From: JBBTIS01 sp038059855
GTDB lineage: Bacteria > Elusimicrobiota > Elusimicrobia > JACQPE01
DNA length: 13,036 nucleotides
Assembly: GCA_964357255.1 (NCBI GenBank)
Contig: CAYHKQ010000066.1
Span: 1 to 13,036, forward strand
Reading direction: 5' to 3'
Made by a program: the position numbers and the translations under genes. This document shows, piece after piece, positions 1 through 7,075 of this stretch (the stretch's first letter is position 1; the number at the start of each line of letters is the position of its first letter). The notes beneath the pieces were generated by a model. The model made no database searches, had not been told where the DNA came from, and saw only the letters and a list, made by a program, of their open reading frames with translations.

Positions 1-304
1 CCTCCCCGTTCATCCGTTCGTAAATGCCGTCTCCCCGCCGATCGAGATCGCCCTCGACTCCAAGCGCCGGAAATTTGTTGGAAACCACGCGAATCCACCA
101 GTCCGGACTGTCCTTGGCCCGGCCGGGGGGATGATAGGCCAGGATTTCCGGCGGGGTTTTCTTTTCCTGCCCTTCACAGAAGGGGCAGTTGTTGTTGAGC
201 GCGACAGGGTCTTTTTCTTTGGCAAAATCCATGGGCCGGGCCGCGCGCTCCGTAGCGATAATTACCCATCGTCCGATGATCGGGTCCTTCCTAAGTTCCG
301 GCAT
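1..304 (-). CDS. galT: Galactose-1-phosphate uridylyltransferase, N-terminal part (runs off the left edge)
   Basis: The minus strand reads open from an ATG at 304 to the window edge, 101 codons without a stop. The protein begins MPELRKDPIIGRWVIIATER and continues with a CPFCEG motif at residues 40-45, then a WWIRVVSNKFPAL segment. This is the family-defining start of GalT, a HIT-superfamily enzyme of the cytoplasmic Leloir pathway that transfers UMP between UDP-glucose and galactose-1-phosphate. C40 and C43 correspond to the Cys pair that binds structural zinc in GalT. The catalytic HPH motif lies further on and is outside the window. No Shine-Dalgarno precedes the ATG, and a -10-like TATACT ends 7 nt before it, so the message may be leaderless. 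The short open frame at 10-225 on the same strand is a shadow of this gene. Some bacterial homologs act on other nucleotidyl sugars or ADP, so the substrate is inferred. Confidence 0.9.
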   Translation of the reverse strand, partial: MPELRKDPIIGRWVIIATERAARPMDFAKEKDPVALNNNCPFCEGQEKKTPPEILAYHPPGRAKDSPDWWIRVVSNKFPALGVEGDLDRRGDGIYERMNGE

Positions 305-340
305 GGTTGTAAGTATATATAAATATATTTTTTTTCAGCC
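305..340 (-). promoter_or_regulatory. Possible galT promoter, AT-rich, leaderless
   Basis: On the minus strand TATACT (317-312) matches the -10 consensus at 5 of 6 positions and sits 7 nt before the galT ATG, so transcription would start at or next to the first codon. The flanking tract 311-335 is almost pure A/T. The -35 region is weak (CTGAAA at 338-333, with a short spacer). No ribosome-binding site is present, which fits a leaderless start. Further upstream, at 360-376, lies a 6-bp hairpin, CCGGGC/GCCCGG with loop GGTTA, of unknown role. Confidence 0.3.
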
Positions 341-425
341 CGATCGCCGTTTGCTTCGCCCGGGCGGTTAGCCCGGATTCTTCAGTTGGCATTCATTTGC
401 TCTCTACGCCGGCCGTATTTTTGTG

Positions 426-543
426 TTCGTCATTCCCGCCCCCGATCAGAGTCGAGGGCAGGCTCCGGCGGGAATCCAGAACATTTTTTGCGCTTCCAGG
501 CGAATCGAAGGGGCTGGATGCCCGCTTTCGCGGGAATGACGAA
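426..543. repeat. Dispersed inverted-repeat element ('VIPAKAGIQ' type)
   Basis: A perfect 14-bp terminal inverted repeat, TTCGTCATTCCCGC (426-439) and GCGGGAATGACGAA (530-543), bounds about 118 bp. Inside, the left arm closes with GGCGGGAATCCAG and the right arm opens with CTGGATGCCCGC, giving nested pairing. When translated by chance on the minus strand it yields VIPAKAGIQ, a familiar signature of non-autonomous MITE/REP-like elements spread through many bacterial genomes. It lies between the galT start and the XRE gene and carries no gene of its own. Function is unknown; it could form a hairpin at the 3' side of the XRE transcript. Confidence 0.75.
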
Positions 544-562
544 ATCAACCGGGGAATCCGGG

Positions 563-784
563 TTAGTAGGTGAAAAAATCGAAAGATTTTTTATAAATTT
601 TGGCGAAATGTTTAAGCTCCACGGGATCCACCCGCCGTTCGCCGGACTCGCATTTGGACACATAGGATTGGGGCTTCTTAAGGAGTCGGGCCACTCGCGA
701 TTGAGTGAGCCCCGCCTCCTGTCGTGCCTGGTGGAGCTTGTGAAGCAGGGAGTGGTATTCTTGAGTATAAACTGATTTGGCCAT
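563..784 (-). CDS. Small XRE-family helix-turn-helix transcriptional regulator
   Basis: A 73-residue protein starting MAKSVYTQEYHSLLHKLHQA. Residues about 14-66 form a Cro/CI-type domain: QEAGLTQSRVARLLKKPQSY supplies the helix-turn-helix (about 22-41), followed by the typical VSKCESGERRVDPVEL segment. There is essentially nothing beyond the DNA-binding domain, so it would act as a small dimeric DNA-binding protein like other one-domain XRE proteins. It is transcribed divergently from the response regulator at 871, and the 86-nt gap contains a palindrome (817-837) that could be its operator. XRE proteins of this size are often antitoxins or phage-type repressors, but no toxin partner lies next to it: the downstream side holds only the inverted-repeat element. 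The large open frames at 386-775 (+) and 430-879 (-) are shadows. Confidence 0.85.
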   Translation of the reverse strand: MAKSVYTQEYHSLLHKLHQARQEAGLTQSRVARLLKKPQSYVSKCESGERRVDPVELKHFAKIYKKSFDFFTY

Positions 785-816
785 AGCCTTGATGTGATTG
801 TATTATCCCGTTGTTG

Positions 817-864
817 AATATCCCAAAATAGGATATTGACATTGGCATGAAAGCCTGTTACATT
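817..864 (+). promoter_or_regulatory. Sigma70-type promoter with overlapping palindromic operator, for the response-regulator/radC pair
   Basis: TTGACA (836-841), a 17-nt spacer and TACATT (859-864) form a near-consensus housekeeping promoter. Six bases follow the -10 box before the ATG at 871, so transcription should start at the start codon and give a leaderless mRNA; no Shine-Dalgarno is present. A perfect inverted repeat AATATCC (817-823) / GGATATT (831-837), with centre CAAAATA, overlaps the -35 box. It lies in the gap shared with the divergent XRE gene, so repression by that protein is a natural inference, not shown by sequence. Confidence 0.6.
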
Positions 865-870
865 TAAGTG

Positions 871-1254
871 ATGGAACAATGCCGAAGAGTTCTTGTTGTG
901 GACGACGAGCCGGTTTTGCGGCGCTTATGCGAGCGTTTGCTCGCATCGGTCGGATACGAGGTCACCTCGGTCTCTTCGGCCCAGGAGGCGCTTGAAGTCC
1001 TGGGCGAGCCGTTTTGCGTTATTGTCACGGATCTGCAGATGCCGGCCATGGACGGACTTGCCTTTGTGGGCGAGATCCGCCGGCGCGGCATTAAGATGCC
1101 CGTCGTTGTTATGAGCGGATGTTTTAACGAAGGCTCCCAAGCCGATCTCGGTCGCCTTGGAGTGACGATGTTTTTGGATAAGCCTTTTAACCGGAAGGAT
1201 TTTTTGAGCGCCGTGACTCGCTTTTGCTCTTGCCGCGCTATTGTGGCAAAATAG
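871..1254 (+). CDS. Single-domain response regulator (CheY-like receiver)
   Basis: A 127-residue stand-alone receiver domain beginning MEQCRRVLVVDDEPVLRRLC. The acidic pair D11-D12, the phospho-acceptor D54 in VTDLQMP, the switch Ser82 in VVVMSG and Lys104 in FLDKPF are all present, so it should be phosphorylatable. No output domain follows, so it must act through a partner protein, as CheY or phosphorelay intermediates do. No histidine kinase is in the window. A GTG at 868 directly precedes the ATG, but 868 would lie upstream of the predicted transcription start, so 871 is preferred. It ends 6 nt before the GTG of radC and probably shares its transcript. The 188-residue minus-strand open frame across this region (925-1491) is an antisense shadow. 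Confidence 0.92.
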   Translation: MEQCRRVLVVDDEPVLRRLCERLLASVGYEVTSVSSAQEALEVLGEPFCVIVTDLQMPAMDGLAFVGEIRRRGIKMPVVVMSGCFNEGSQADLGRLGVTMFLDKPFNRKDFLSAVTRFCSCRAIVAK

Positions 1255-1260
1255 GGCTTC

Positions 1261-1962
1261 GTGCCCATATCTTTGTCTGCGACGAAACAGCCTCATTATT
1301 TTGGACACCGCGAGCGCTTGCGCGAGCGTTTGCGCCGCGCCGGCCCAGGCGCTTTGCAGGATCACGAGCTTCTCGAGCTTGTCTTGACCTATGCCATTGC
1401 GCGCCGCGACACCAAACCCTTGGCCAAGGCGTTGATTCAAAAATTCGGCGGCTTGGCCGGCGTTTTGGACGCGGCCCCGGCGCAACTGCAAGCTGTTCGG
1501 GGAATCGGCGCGCGCTCCGTCGGTCTCCTGGCCCTGTTTAAGCCAGTGTGCGGCGCCTATTTAAATCGCCGGCTCCGGGGGCTAAACGTGTTGGAACACC
1601 CTCGTCAGGTGGCGGATTATTGCCGCTTGGCCTTGGCCGGAAAGTCTCACGAGGTCGTTTATGCGCTTTTTGCCGACGTGAAAAACCGTATCATTGCCGA
1701 GCGCGTCCTGTCGGAAGGGACCATTGACGAGTCGCCCCTTTATCCCCGGCGCTTAGTCGAGGAGGCCCTGGCCTGCCATGCCTCGGGATTCATTTTGGTT
1801 CACAATCATCCCAGCGGCGCCATTGAACCCTCGCCGGCCGATAAAGCGTTGACCAAAAGGGTCCTGGACACCGCCAAGGCCGTGGATTTGCGTTTTTTAG
1901 ACCACCTAATCGTTGGCCACGAGGGCTATTGTAGCTTCCGCCAAGAGGGCTTACTGAATTGA
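1261..1962 (+). CDS. radC: RadC family protein (JAMM/MPN+ domain, UPF0758)
   Basis: 233 residues, the usual RadC length. Residues 12-25 show the conserved HYFGHRERLRERL opening. Residues about 30-95 carry the N-terminal region with a helix-hairpin-helix-like VRGIGARSVGLL. The C-terminal MPN+ domain contains the metal motif H181-N-H183-P-S-G, then S191-x-x-D194, exactly the spacing expected for a JAMM metalloprotease-like fold. The SEGTIDESPLYPRRLVEEAL block is also typical. The molecular role of RadC is unsettled; the old DNA-repair assignment is doubtful. The start is GTG at 1261 with a weak AGGG upstream, 6 nt after the response-regulator stop. Pairing with a receiver-domain protein is unusual and may be only positional. 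Confidence 0.92.
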   Translation: MPISLSATKQPHYFGHRERLRERLRRAGPGALQDHELLELVLTYAIARRDTKPLAKALIQKFGGLAGVLDAAPAQLQAVRGIGARSVGLLALFKPVCGAYLNRRLRGLNVLEHPRQVADYCRLALAGKSHEVVYALFADVKNRIIAERVLSEGTIDESPLYPRRLVEEALACHASGFILVHNHPSGAIEPSPADKALTKRVLDTAKAVDLRFLDHLIVGHEGYCSFRQEGLLN

Positions 1963-1977
1963 TCTGAAGGAGGAACC

Positions 1978-2328
1978 ATGAAGACATTATTCATTCTTAA
2001 CGATCCGCCCTATGGGACTGAGAGGAGCTATAACGGTCTGCGCTTGGCAGGCTCTTTGGCGAAGAGGGAGGCGGAGGATGTCAAAATTTTTTTAGTGGGC
2101 GATGCCGCGGCTTGCGCTAAAAAGGGTCAACAGCTTCCACAGGGCTATTACAACGTCGAGATTATGCTCAAGAGCGCGGCCCGTCGCAACGTTGCGATCG
2201 GAGTTTGCGGCGCCTGCATGGATGCGCGCGGGATCGCAGAAACCGAATTGGCCGAGGGATGCAAAAGAAGTAGCCTCGAAGAGCTGACCGATTGGACGCA
2301 GTGGGCGGACAAGGTCATCACATTTTAA
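1978..2328 (+). CDS. DsrE/YchN-family sulfur-relay protein
   Basis: 116 residues with the DsrE/F-like fold signature: an N-terminal beta strand MKTLFILNDPPYGTERSYNG, a central KIFLVGDAAACAKKGQ segment, and the conserved CGACMDARGI motif (about residues 75-84), whose Cys residues are candidates for persulfide carriage. It is preceded by a strong AAGGAGG Shine-Dalgarno a few bases before the ATG. Its stop overlaps the start of the next gene (TAATG), so the two are translationally coupled. DsrE-family proteins carry sulfane sulfur or assist sulfur oxidation and tRNA thiolation. The flavoprotein partner here suggests handling of sulfide or polysulfide, which is inference. Confidence 0.88.
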   Translation: MKTLFILNDPPYGTERSYNGLRLAGSLAKREAEDVKIFLVGDAAACAKKGQQLPQGYYNVEIMLKSAARRNVAIGVCGACMDARGIAETELAEGCKRSSLEELTDWTQWADKVITF

Positions 2329-3479
2329 TGGGCGCACAAAAAACCGTTCTTATCCTCGGAGGCGGGATTGGGGGCCATGTCGCCGCCAACATTCTGGGAT
2401 CGCGGCTCAAGGGACGCCACCGCGTCGTTCTGGTTGACAAGCAGAAGGATTTTGTTTTCTCGCCTTCATTTCTGTGGCTCATGCTGGGAAAACGAAGACC
2501 GCAGGACATTCAAAGGCCGCTCTCGGCTCTCGGGAGGAAATGGGTGGAGTTGCGAGAGGCCCAGGTCCTCAAAATTGATCCTTCGTCAAAGGCCGTGGAA
2601 ACCTCGGCGGGAATCTTGACCTGCGATTATCTTTTAATCGCCTTGGGGGCCGATCTTGCTCCCGAAAAGGTTCCAGGATTCAACGAGGCGGCCATCAATC
2701 TCTATACGCTCGAGGGCGCGCAAAGAATCCGGCAAAGCCTTGAGGGCTTTGCCGGCGGCAAGGTCGTCGTTTTTATATCGTCTTCCCCGTTTAAGTGTCC
2801 GGCCGCTCCCTACGAAGCCGCTTTCCTGATTCATGATTTCCTCAAGAGCAGGAATATCAAGGCGCAGGTGGAGGTCTACACGCCGGAGCCCTACCCGATG
2901 CCAACGGCAGGTCAAAAGATAGGCGAGGCGCTCAAAGGGATGCTGGAATCCGTAGGCATCCCGGTTCGCACTCAGCACAAAGTTATTGCCATTGACTCTG
3001 CAAGCAAGGTTATTTCTTTTGAAAATGGGGCCAAGACAGGCTTTGACCTTCTGCTCGGCGTGCCTCCCCATCAGGCGACTGGGGCCGCGCGCGACTCCGG
3101 GCTTGCCGGGGACTCGGGCTGGATTCCCGTGGACCCTCACACCTTGGCCACCAAGCACGATGGAATTTATGCCCTGGGTGACGCGGCGGGCGTCTGCATT
3201 GCCGCAGGCAAGGCCCTGCCAAAAGCCGGGGTTTTCGCTTATCATCAGGCCAGGGTCGTGGCCGGCAATATTCTGGCCCAGCTTGACGGCAAGGCTCCAG
3301 AGGCGCGATTTGACGGCAGGGGTTGGTGCATCATTGAGACGGGGTCCGGCCGCGCCGCATTCGGGGGAGGGAACTTCTATGCGCCCGAAGGTCCGAAACT
3401 TAAACTCCATAGCCCGGCCCGGCATTGGCATTGGGCCAAGGTCCTTCTTGAAAAATGGTGGCTCCGCCGATGGTTTTGA
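2328..3479 (+). CDS. Sulfide:quinone oxidoreductase-like FAD flavoprotein
   Basis: 383 residues from the ATG at 2328, whose A is the last base of the upstream TAA. An in-frame ATG at 2292 lies inside the DsrE gene and is not needed. Residues 7-16 (VLILGGGIGG) form the FAD-binding Rossmann loop, 101-108 is the second flavin motif, and YALGDAAG at 281-288 is the C-terminal FAD motif of pyridine-nucleotide-disulfide oxidoreductases. FKCPAAPYEAAF (155-166) is diagnostic of SQR and flavocytochrome-c relatives; Cys157 and Cys334 (GWCIIETG) are candidates for the redox pair. The Trp-rich C-terminal tail (366-383) looks like an amphipathic membrane anchor, as in monotopic SQR/NDH-2. It likely oxidises sulfide or a persulfide handed over by the DsrE partner and reduces quinone. 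A type-2 NADH dehydrogenase is less likely, given the CPAAPYE motif. The 340-residue antisense frame (2634-3656) is a shadow. Confidence 0.85.
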   Translation: MGAQKTVLILGGGIGGHVAANILGSRLKGRHRVVLVDKQKDFVFSPSFLWLMLGKRRPQDIQRPLSALGRKWVELREAQVLKIDPSSKAVETSAGILTCDYLLIALGADLAPEKVPGFNEAAINLYTLEGAQRIRQSLEGFAGGKVVVFISSSPFKCPAAPYEAAFLIHDFLKSRNIKAQVEVYTPEPYPMPTAGQKIGEALKGMLESVGIPVRTQHKVIAIDSASKVISFENGAKTGFDLLLGVPPHQATGAARDSGLAGDSGWIPVDPHTLATKHDGIYALGDAAGVCIAAGKALPKAGVFAYHQARVVAGNILAQLDGKAPEARFDGRGWCIIETGSGRAAFGGGNFYAPEGPKLKLHSPARHWHWAKVLLEKWWLRRWF

Positions 3480-3483
3480 ATGC

Positions 3484-3504
3484 CGGCGCGGGCCGAGTTT
3501 TTTT
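3484..3504 (+). terminator. Probable intrinsic terminator after the DsrE/SQR-like pair
   Basis: A short GC-only hairpin, CGGC (3484-3487) / GCCG (3492-3495) with loop GCGG, is followed by AG and a run of seven T (3498-3504), five bases after the SQR-like stop codon. A second T7 run follows at about 3512-3518. The stem is short, so termination may be partial. Confidence 0.45.
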
Positions 3505-3551
3505 AAAGCTATTTTTTTAGAGGGCTGGGTGGTAAAACGGGATTGATGGTT

Positions 3552-4571
3552 ATGGTTGCGACAAAGCAGGATATTGAGCGGGAGGCCCAGCGTTTGGAGG
3601 GGAAGGGGCTGGCCTTGGCGGGTTATACCGAGGAAATTCTTTTGCGGCTGGCTCAAAAAACTTGGCGGATTAATCGTTTAAAAGAGGAAAAGAACGCGGT
3701 GATTCCGGCTCATGTGTATCAGCGCGCTGAGATCATTCATGGGATCGCTGATTTTACGGGGGATTCTTACCGGCTTAGCAAGCTTTGCGCCGAGGCCAAG
3801 GCCGGGACCATTGTTTTTTGCGGCGTGCGTTTTATGGCGGAAACGGCCAAGATATTAAGTCCGGATAAAGCCGTGATCTTGCCGGCCCTGGAAGCGGGGT
3901 GTTCTTTGGCGGAAAGTATCACGGGCGAGGACGCGCGCCGGTTGCGCTCCAAATATCCCGGGCTTCCAGCCATCTGCTATATCAATACTACGGCCGATGT
4001 TAAAGCGGAGTGCGATGTGGTCGTGACCAGCGCCAATGCTCGCAAGATTTTGGAGCGGCTTTATGAAAAGCATCCCCGCCTTATTTTTTTGCCCGACGAA
4101 CTCATGGGTCTTAATTTAGCCCGCGATCTCGGCAAAAGAGTGGGAGAGGAAATGATTATTTGGAAGGGCAAATGCGTTGTCCATGAGGATTTTGAAACTT
4201 CTTGGGTCGAGCGCTACCGCAAGGAGTATCCCGGGGTTAAAATTTTGGCTCACACCGAATGCTCGCCCGGTTTGGTGGAACTTGTGGATTTTGCCGGAGG
4301 AACCGGCGACATGATGCGTTATGTGGCTTCGACCAGCGCGCCGGCCTATATGTTGGTGACGGAATGCGGTCTTGGTGATTTGGCCCGAACCCAATTTCCG
4401 GATAAGAGGTTTGTCCCTATGTGCCGGCTGTGTCCGTATATGAAGGCGATTGATTTGGACCGGGTGGAGAAAGCGTTGACGAATCCGAGACCGGATCAGT
4501 TCATCGAGGTTCCAGCCGCAATCGGCGAGCGCGCAAAAAAGGCGCTCGAAGCCATGTTCGCTCTGGCGTAA
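3552..4571 (+). CDS. nadA: Quinolinate synthase
   Basis: 339 residues. NadA condenses iminoaspartate with dihydroxyacetone phosphate to quinolinate in de novo NAD synthesis, using an oxygen-sensitive [4Fe-4S] cluster. The three expected ligands are visible: C90 in FCGVRFMAETAKIL, C208 in WKGKCVVHEDF and C294 in CRLCPYMKAI. The pseudo-threefold repeats typical of the family are also present, for example IPAHVYQ, GCSLAESI and HTECSPGLV. In-frame starts exist at 3543 (TTG), 3546 and 3552; I chose 3552 because GGA at 3540-3542 then sits at a normal distance. nadB and nadC are not in the window, so the pathway genes are scattered. The stop overlaps an ATG (TAATGG) that opens only a short, meaningless frame. 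Confidence 0.95.
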   Translation: MVATKQDIEREAQRLEGKGLALAGYTEEILLRLAQKTWRINRLKEEKNAVIPAHVYQRAEIIHGIADFTGDSYRLSKLCAEAKAGTIVFCGVRFMAETAKILSPDKAVILPALEAGCSLAESITGEDARRLRSKYPGLPAICYINTTADVKAECDVVVTSANARKILERLYEKHPRLIFLPDELMGLNLARDLGKRVGEEMIIWKGKCVVHEDFETSWVERYRKEYPGVKILAHTECSPGLVELVDFAGGTGDMMRYVASTSAPAYMLVTECGLGDLARTQFPDKRFVPMCRLCPYMKAIDLDRVEKALTNPRPDQFIEVPAAIGERAKKALEAMFALA

Positions 4572-4617
4572 TGGACGCGAATTTTCGTAATGACGTTCCC
4601 GGGCGGGGAGTTATACT

Positions 4618-5037
4618 TTGGAAATGTTGTTTGGCGTGAGTTCGCAGAAAGAAGCGGCGTTGCGCGAGAAGATGGGCCGGCTGGGAATTCAAGAGGCGGA
4701 CATTGAGGAGAGCTTTGTGCGTTCCGGGGGAAAGGGCGGGCAGAACGTCAATAAGGTCGCGTCCTGCGTGTATCTCAAGCACCGGCCGAGCGGGATCGAG
4801 GTCAAATGCCGGCAAGACCGTTCCCAGGCGATCAATCGTTTTATCGCGCGCCGGATTTTAACGGATAAATTTGAGGCCATTCAACTCGGCCGCCAAAGCG
4901 CCCAGCGCCAGATGATAGAGAAAATCCGGCGTCAGAAGCGCCGGCGCTCCCGTCGGGCCAAGGAAAAAATGCTTCAGGGCAAGCGCCATCGTTCGTCCGT
5001 CAAAGAGTCGCGCCGCCGGCCCGAAGCGGGAGATTGA
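4618..5037 (+). CDS. Stand-alone GGQ-domain peptide-release-factor-like protein
   Basis: 139 residues. Residues about 28-60 contain FVRSGGKGGQNVNKVASCVY: the GGQ tripeptide (40-42) that enters the ribosomal peptidyl-transferase centre and promotes hydrolysis of peptidyl-tRNA, followed by the usual NVNKV. The codon-recognition domain of RF1/RF2 is absent. The C-terminal third is extremely basic (RRQKRRRSRRAKEKMLQGKR, about 108-127), resembling the tail by which ArfB threads the empty mRNA channel of stalled ribosomes. A rescue role is therefore likely, though this short bacterial RF-like clade is less studied than ArfB. The start is TTG at 4618, placed 7 nt after GGGGAG; an ATG at 4624 is the alternative. 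It sits between nadA and thrC, with its stop 5 nt before the thrC ATG. Confidence 0.85.
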   Translation: MEMLFGVSSQKEAALREKMGRLGIQEADIEESFVRSGGKGGQNVNKVASCVYLKHRPSGIEVKCRQDRSQAINRFIARRILTDKFEAIQLGRQSAQRQMIEKIRRQKRRRSRRAKEKMLQGKRHRSSVKESRRRPEAGD

Positions 5038-5042
5038 ACTAT

Positions 5043-6101
5043 ATGCCGGGAATTATTGAACGCTATCGTAAATTTTTGCCCGTCACTCCAAGGACTCCGG
5101 TCATCACATTAAACGAGGGCGGCACCCCGCTGATTGCCGCGGACCGGCTGGCTAAAAAAATCGGCCTGCCCAAGGGAAGTCTCTATTTGAAATTCGAGGG
5201 GGCCAATCCCACGGGATCTTTTAAGGACAGGGGCATGACAATGGCTGTTTCCAAGGCTCTTGAGGAAAAAGCCAAGGCGGTGATTTGCGCCTCTACCGGC
5301 AATACCGCGGCTTCAGCCTCGGCTTATGCGGCGCACGCGGGCCTGCCCTGCTATGTTTTGTTGCCCGCCGGCCAGGTGGCGCCCGGTAAACTGGCCCAGG
5401 CTTTGATGCATGGCGCGCGGGTCATTCAAGTGCGGGGCAATTTTGACGTTTGCTTGAATCTTGTCACAGAAGCGGCGCCGCAGTTGGGTTTTACTATCGT
5501 TAACTCCACTAACCCCTATCGTCTTGAAGGACAGAAAACAGCGGCTTTTGAAATATGCGAAGAGATGGGCCGGGCTCCGGATTATCAATTTATGCCCGTG
5601 GGCAATGCCGGCAATATTACGGCCTATTGGAAGGGCTATAAAGAATGGAAGGCTCATCGCAAAATTAAAATTTTTCCGCGAATGATGGGTTTTCAAGCTA
5701 CGGGCGCGGCTCCGTTGGTTTTAGGCCGGCCTGTGCTCAATCCGCAGACCATAGCCACGGCCATTCGTATCGGAAATCCCGCCAGTTGGCAGGGCGCCTT
5801 GCGGGCTAAAGAGGAATCAGGGGGAGCGATTGACGCGGTGTCCGACAGGGAAATTTTGGCGGCTTACCGTTTGGTCGCGGAGCTCGAAGGAGTATTCTCA
5901 GAGCCATCGAGCGCGGCCGGCGTGGCCGGGCTTATCCGTTATGCCAAAAAAGGATTTTTTCGTAATTGCCGGTCACGTCGTCTCGCGGTGGTTTGCATTT
6001 TGACCGGCCATGGCCTGAAGGATCCGGAAACTCCCAAGCGTTTCGGCTACGGAATTGTTAACATTGCTCCAACGTTGAGAAGCCTACGCGCAATAATTTG
6101 A
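5043..6101 (+). CDS. thrC: Threonine synthase
   Basis: 352 residues, PLP fold-type II. FEGANPTGSFKDRGM (51-65) contains the Schiff-base Lys61, CASTGNTAASASAYAA is the substrate-binding Asn/Thr loop, and PVGNAGN is the glycine-rich phosphate-binding loop. The length fits the shorter bacterial/archaeal-type ThrC, not the longer enzyme of enterobacteria. It converts O-phosphohomoserine to threonine, the step directly after the kinase encoded next door. The ATG at 5043 is chosen over the in-frame TTG at 5034 because GGGAG (5028-5032) is 10 nt upstream of the ATG but only 1 nt from the TTG. The residual ambiguity with other fold-II enzymes (for example diaminopropionate lyase) is removed by the thrB neighbour. 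Confidence 0.95.
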   Translation: MPGIIERYRKFLPVTPRTPVITLNEGGTPLIAADRLAKKIGLPKGSLYLKFEGANPTGSFKDRGMTMAVSKALEEKAKAVICASTGNTAASASAYAAHAGLPCYVLLPAGQVAPGKLAQALMHGARVIQVRGNFDVCLNLVTEAAPQLGFTIVNSTNPYRLEGQKTAAFEICEEMGRAPDYQFMPVGNAGNITAYWKGYKEWKAHRKIKIFPRMMGFQATGAAPLVLGRPVLNPQTIATAIRIGNPASWQGALRAKEESGGAIDAVSDREILAAYRLVAELEGVFSEPSSAAGVAGLIRYAKKGFFRNCRSRRLAVVCILTGHGLKDPETPKRFGYGIVNIAPTLRSLRAII

Positions 6102-6152
6102 ACATTTGGGAAGTTGAGCTTGGGCCTGGAGCGCCAAGGCGATGGAGGATTG

Positions 6153-7040
6153 ATGGGCGGAAATAGAAAAGTTTGGGTCAGGGTTCCGGGTTCCTGCGGG
6201 AATTTGGGATCAGGTTTTGACGTTGTTGCCGCGGCGATCGAGTTGTATTTTGAGCTCGAGATCGAGGTGACGCCGAAGGCCCAGCAACCAATGCTTAAAT
6301 CCGGTGATTTGATTGCCGATACAGCTTGGCCGATTTTAAAAAAGGCTTTTCCGGGTCAGGGGTTTATTATTAAGGCTAAAAGTCAGATTCCCATGGCCAG
6401 GGGTTTGGGATCGAGCGCAGCCGCTCGGGTGGCGGCGCTGGCCGCGGCCTATCTGTTAAGCAAAGGCGAGGAAGGCTTGAAATCCGTGGTGGGCCAGGCG
6501 GCCCGCCTTGAGGGCCATGGCGACAATGTCGCGGCCGCGTTTTACGGGGGCTGTTGCACATCGTGGAGGGATGGAGAAACTTTTCATTGCTACTCGCAAA
6601 AAGTGCCTACAAGTCTTGCCGCAGTTTTGGCGATTCCTGAATTCGAGCTTCCCACTAAGAAAGCCCGTCAAGCCCTGCCTTTAAAAATTCCTCATGAGGA
6701 CGCGGTTTTTAATCTTTCCCGTTTAGCCGCTTTATTGGCCGCCTTTGCGGCTAAAAAGCCGGAATGGTTGCGCCAGGGTCTCGAGGACCGGCTCCATCAG
6801 CCTTATCGCACGCGCTTGATCCCAGGACTTTCCAGAGTGATCAATGTGGCGGTTAAAACAGGGGCCGCCGGCGCCTGTCTTTCCGGTTCCGGCTCTTCAG
6901 TGTTGGCTATTGCCGAGGTTAAGGCTGACATTGTGGCGATTGCCCAGGCCATGCAAAAAGCCTTTGCCGCGTCCGGCATTAAGAGTGAGCGCAAAATTTT
7001 GGCATTTAACAATAAAGGGATTGAGTGGAAATTGAGTTGA
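6153..7040 (+). CDS. thrB: Homoserine kinase
   Basis: 295 residues, GHMP kinase family. Motif 1 is near the N terminus (VRVPGSCGNLGSGFDVVAAA), the ATP-binding motif 2 is PMARGLGSSAAAR (80-92), and the C-terminal motif 3 is GAAGACLSGSGSSVLAI. These are standard for ThrB, which phosphorylates homoserine to the substrate of the ThrC encoded just upstream. The ATG at 6153 follows GGAGG (6144-6148) at short spacing. An upstream TTG at 6114 would add 13 residues without family similarity and is rejected. The thrC-thrB gap is about 50 nt, so one transcript is likely. Homoserine dehydrogenase and aspartokinase are not in the window. Confidence 0.95.
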   Translation: MGGNRKVWVRVPGSCGNLGSGFDVVAAAIELYFELEIEVTPKAQQPMLKSGDLIADTAWPILKKAFPGQGFIIKAKSQIPMARGLGSSAAARVAALAAAYLLSKGEEGLKSVVGQAARLEGHGDNVAAAFYGGCCTSWRDGETFHCYSQKVPTSLAAVLAIPEFELPTKKARQALPLKIPHEDAVFNLSRLAALLAAFAAKKPEWLRQGLEDRLHQPYRTRLIPGLSRVINVAVKTGAAGACLSGSGSSVLAIAEVKADIVAIAQAMQKAFAASGIKSERKILAFNNKGIEWKLS

Positions 7041-7075
7041 AGAAAATTTTATATGGCAAAATTTAAGGAATTCTA

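Noticed and set aside
10..225. 71-codon minus-strand frame
   Set aside because: It overlaps the galT reading frame, has Arg/Pro-rich unstructured sequence and no ribosome-binding site; galT in the other frame is clearly real.
925..1491. 188-codon minus-strand frame over the response regulator and radC
   Set aside because: Antisense shadow of two well-supported genes with GC-rich third positions; no family similarity.
2634..3656. 340-codon minus-strand frame opposite the SQR-like gene
   Set aside because: Despite its length it is antisense to a gene with clear FAD motifs, lacks a ribosome-binding site and shows no recognisable domain.
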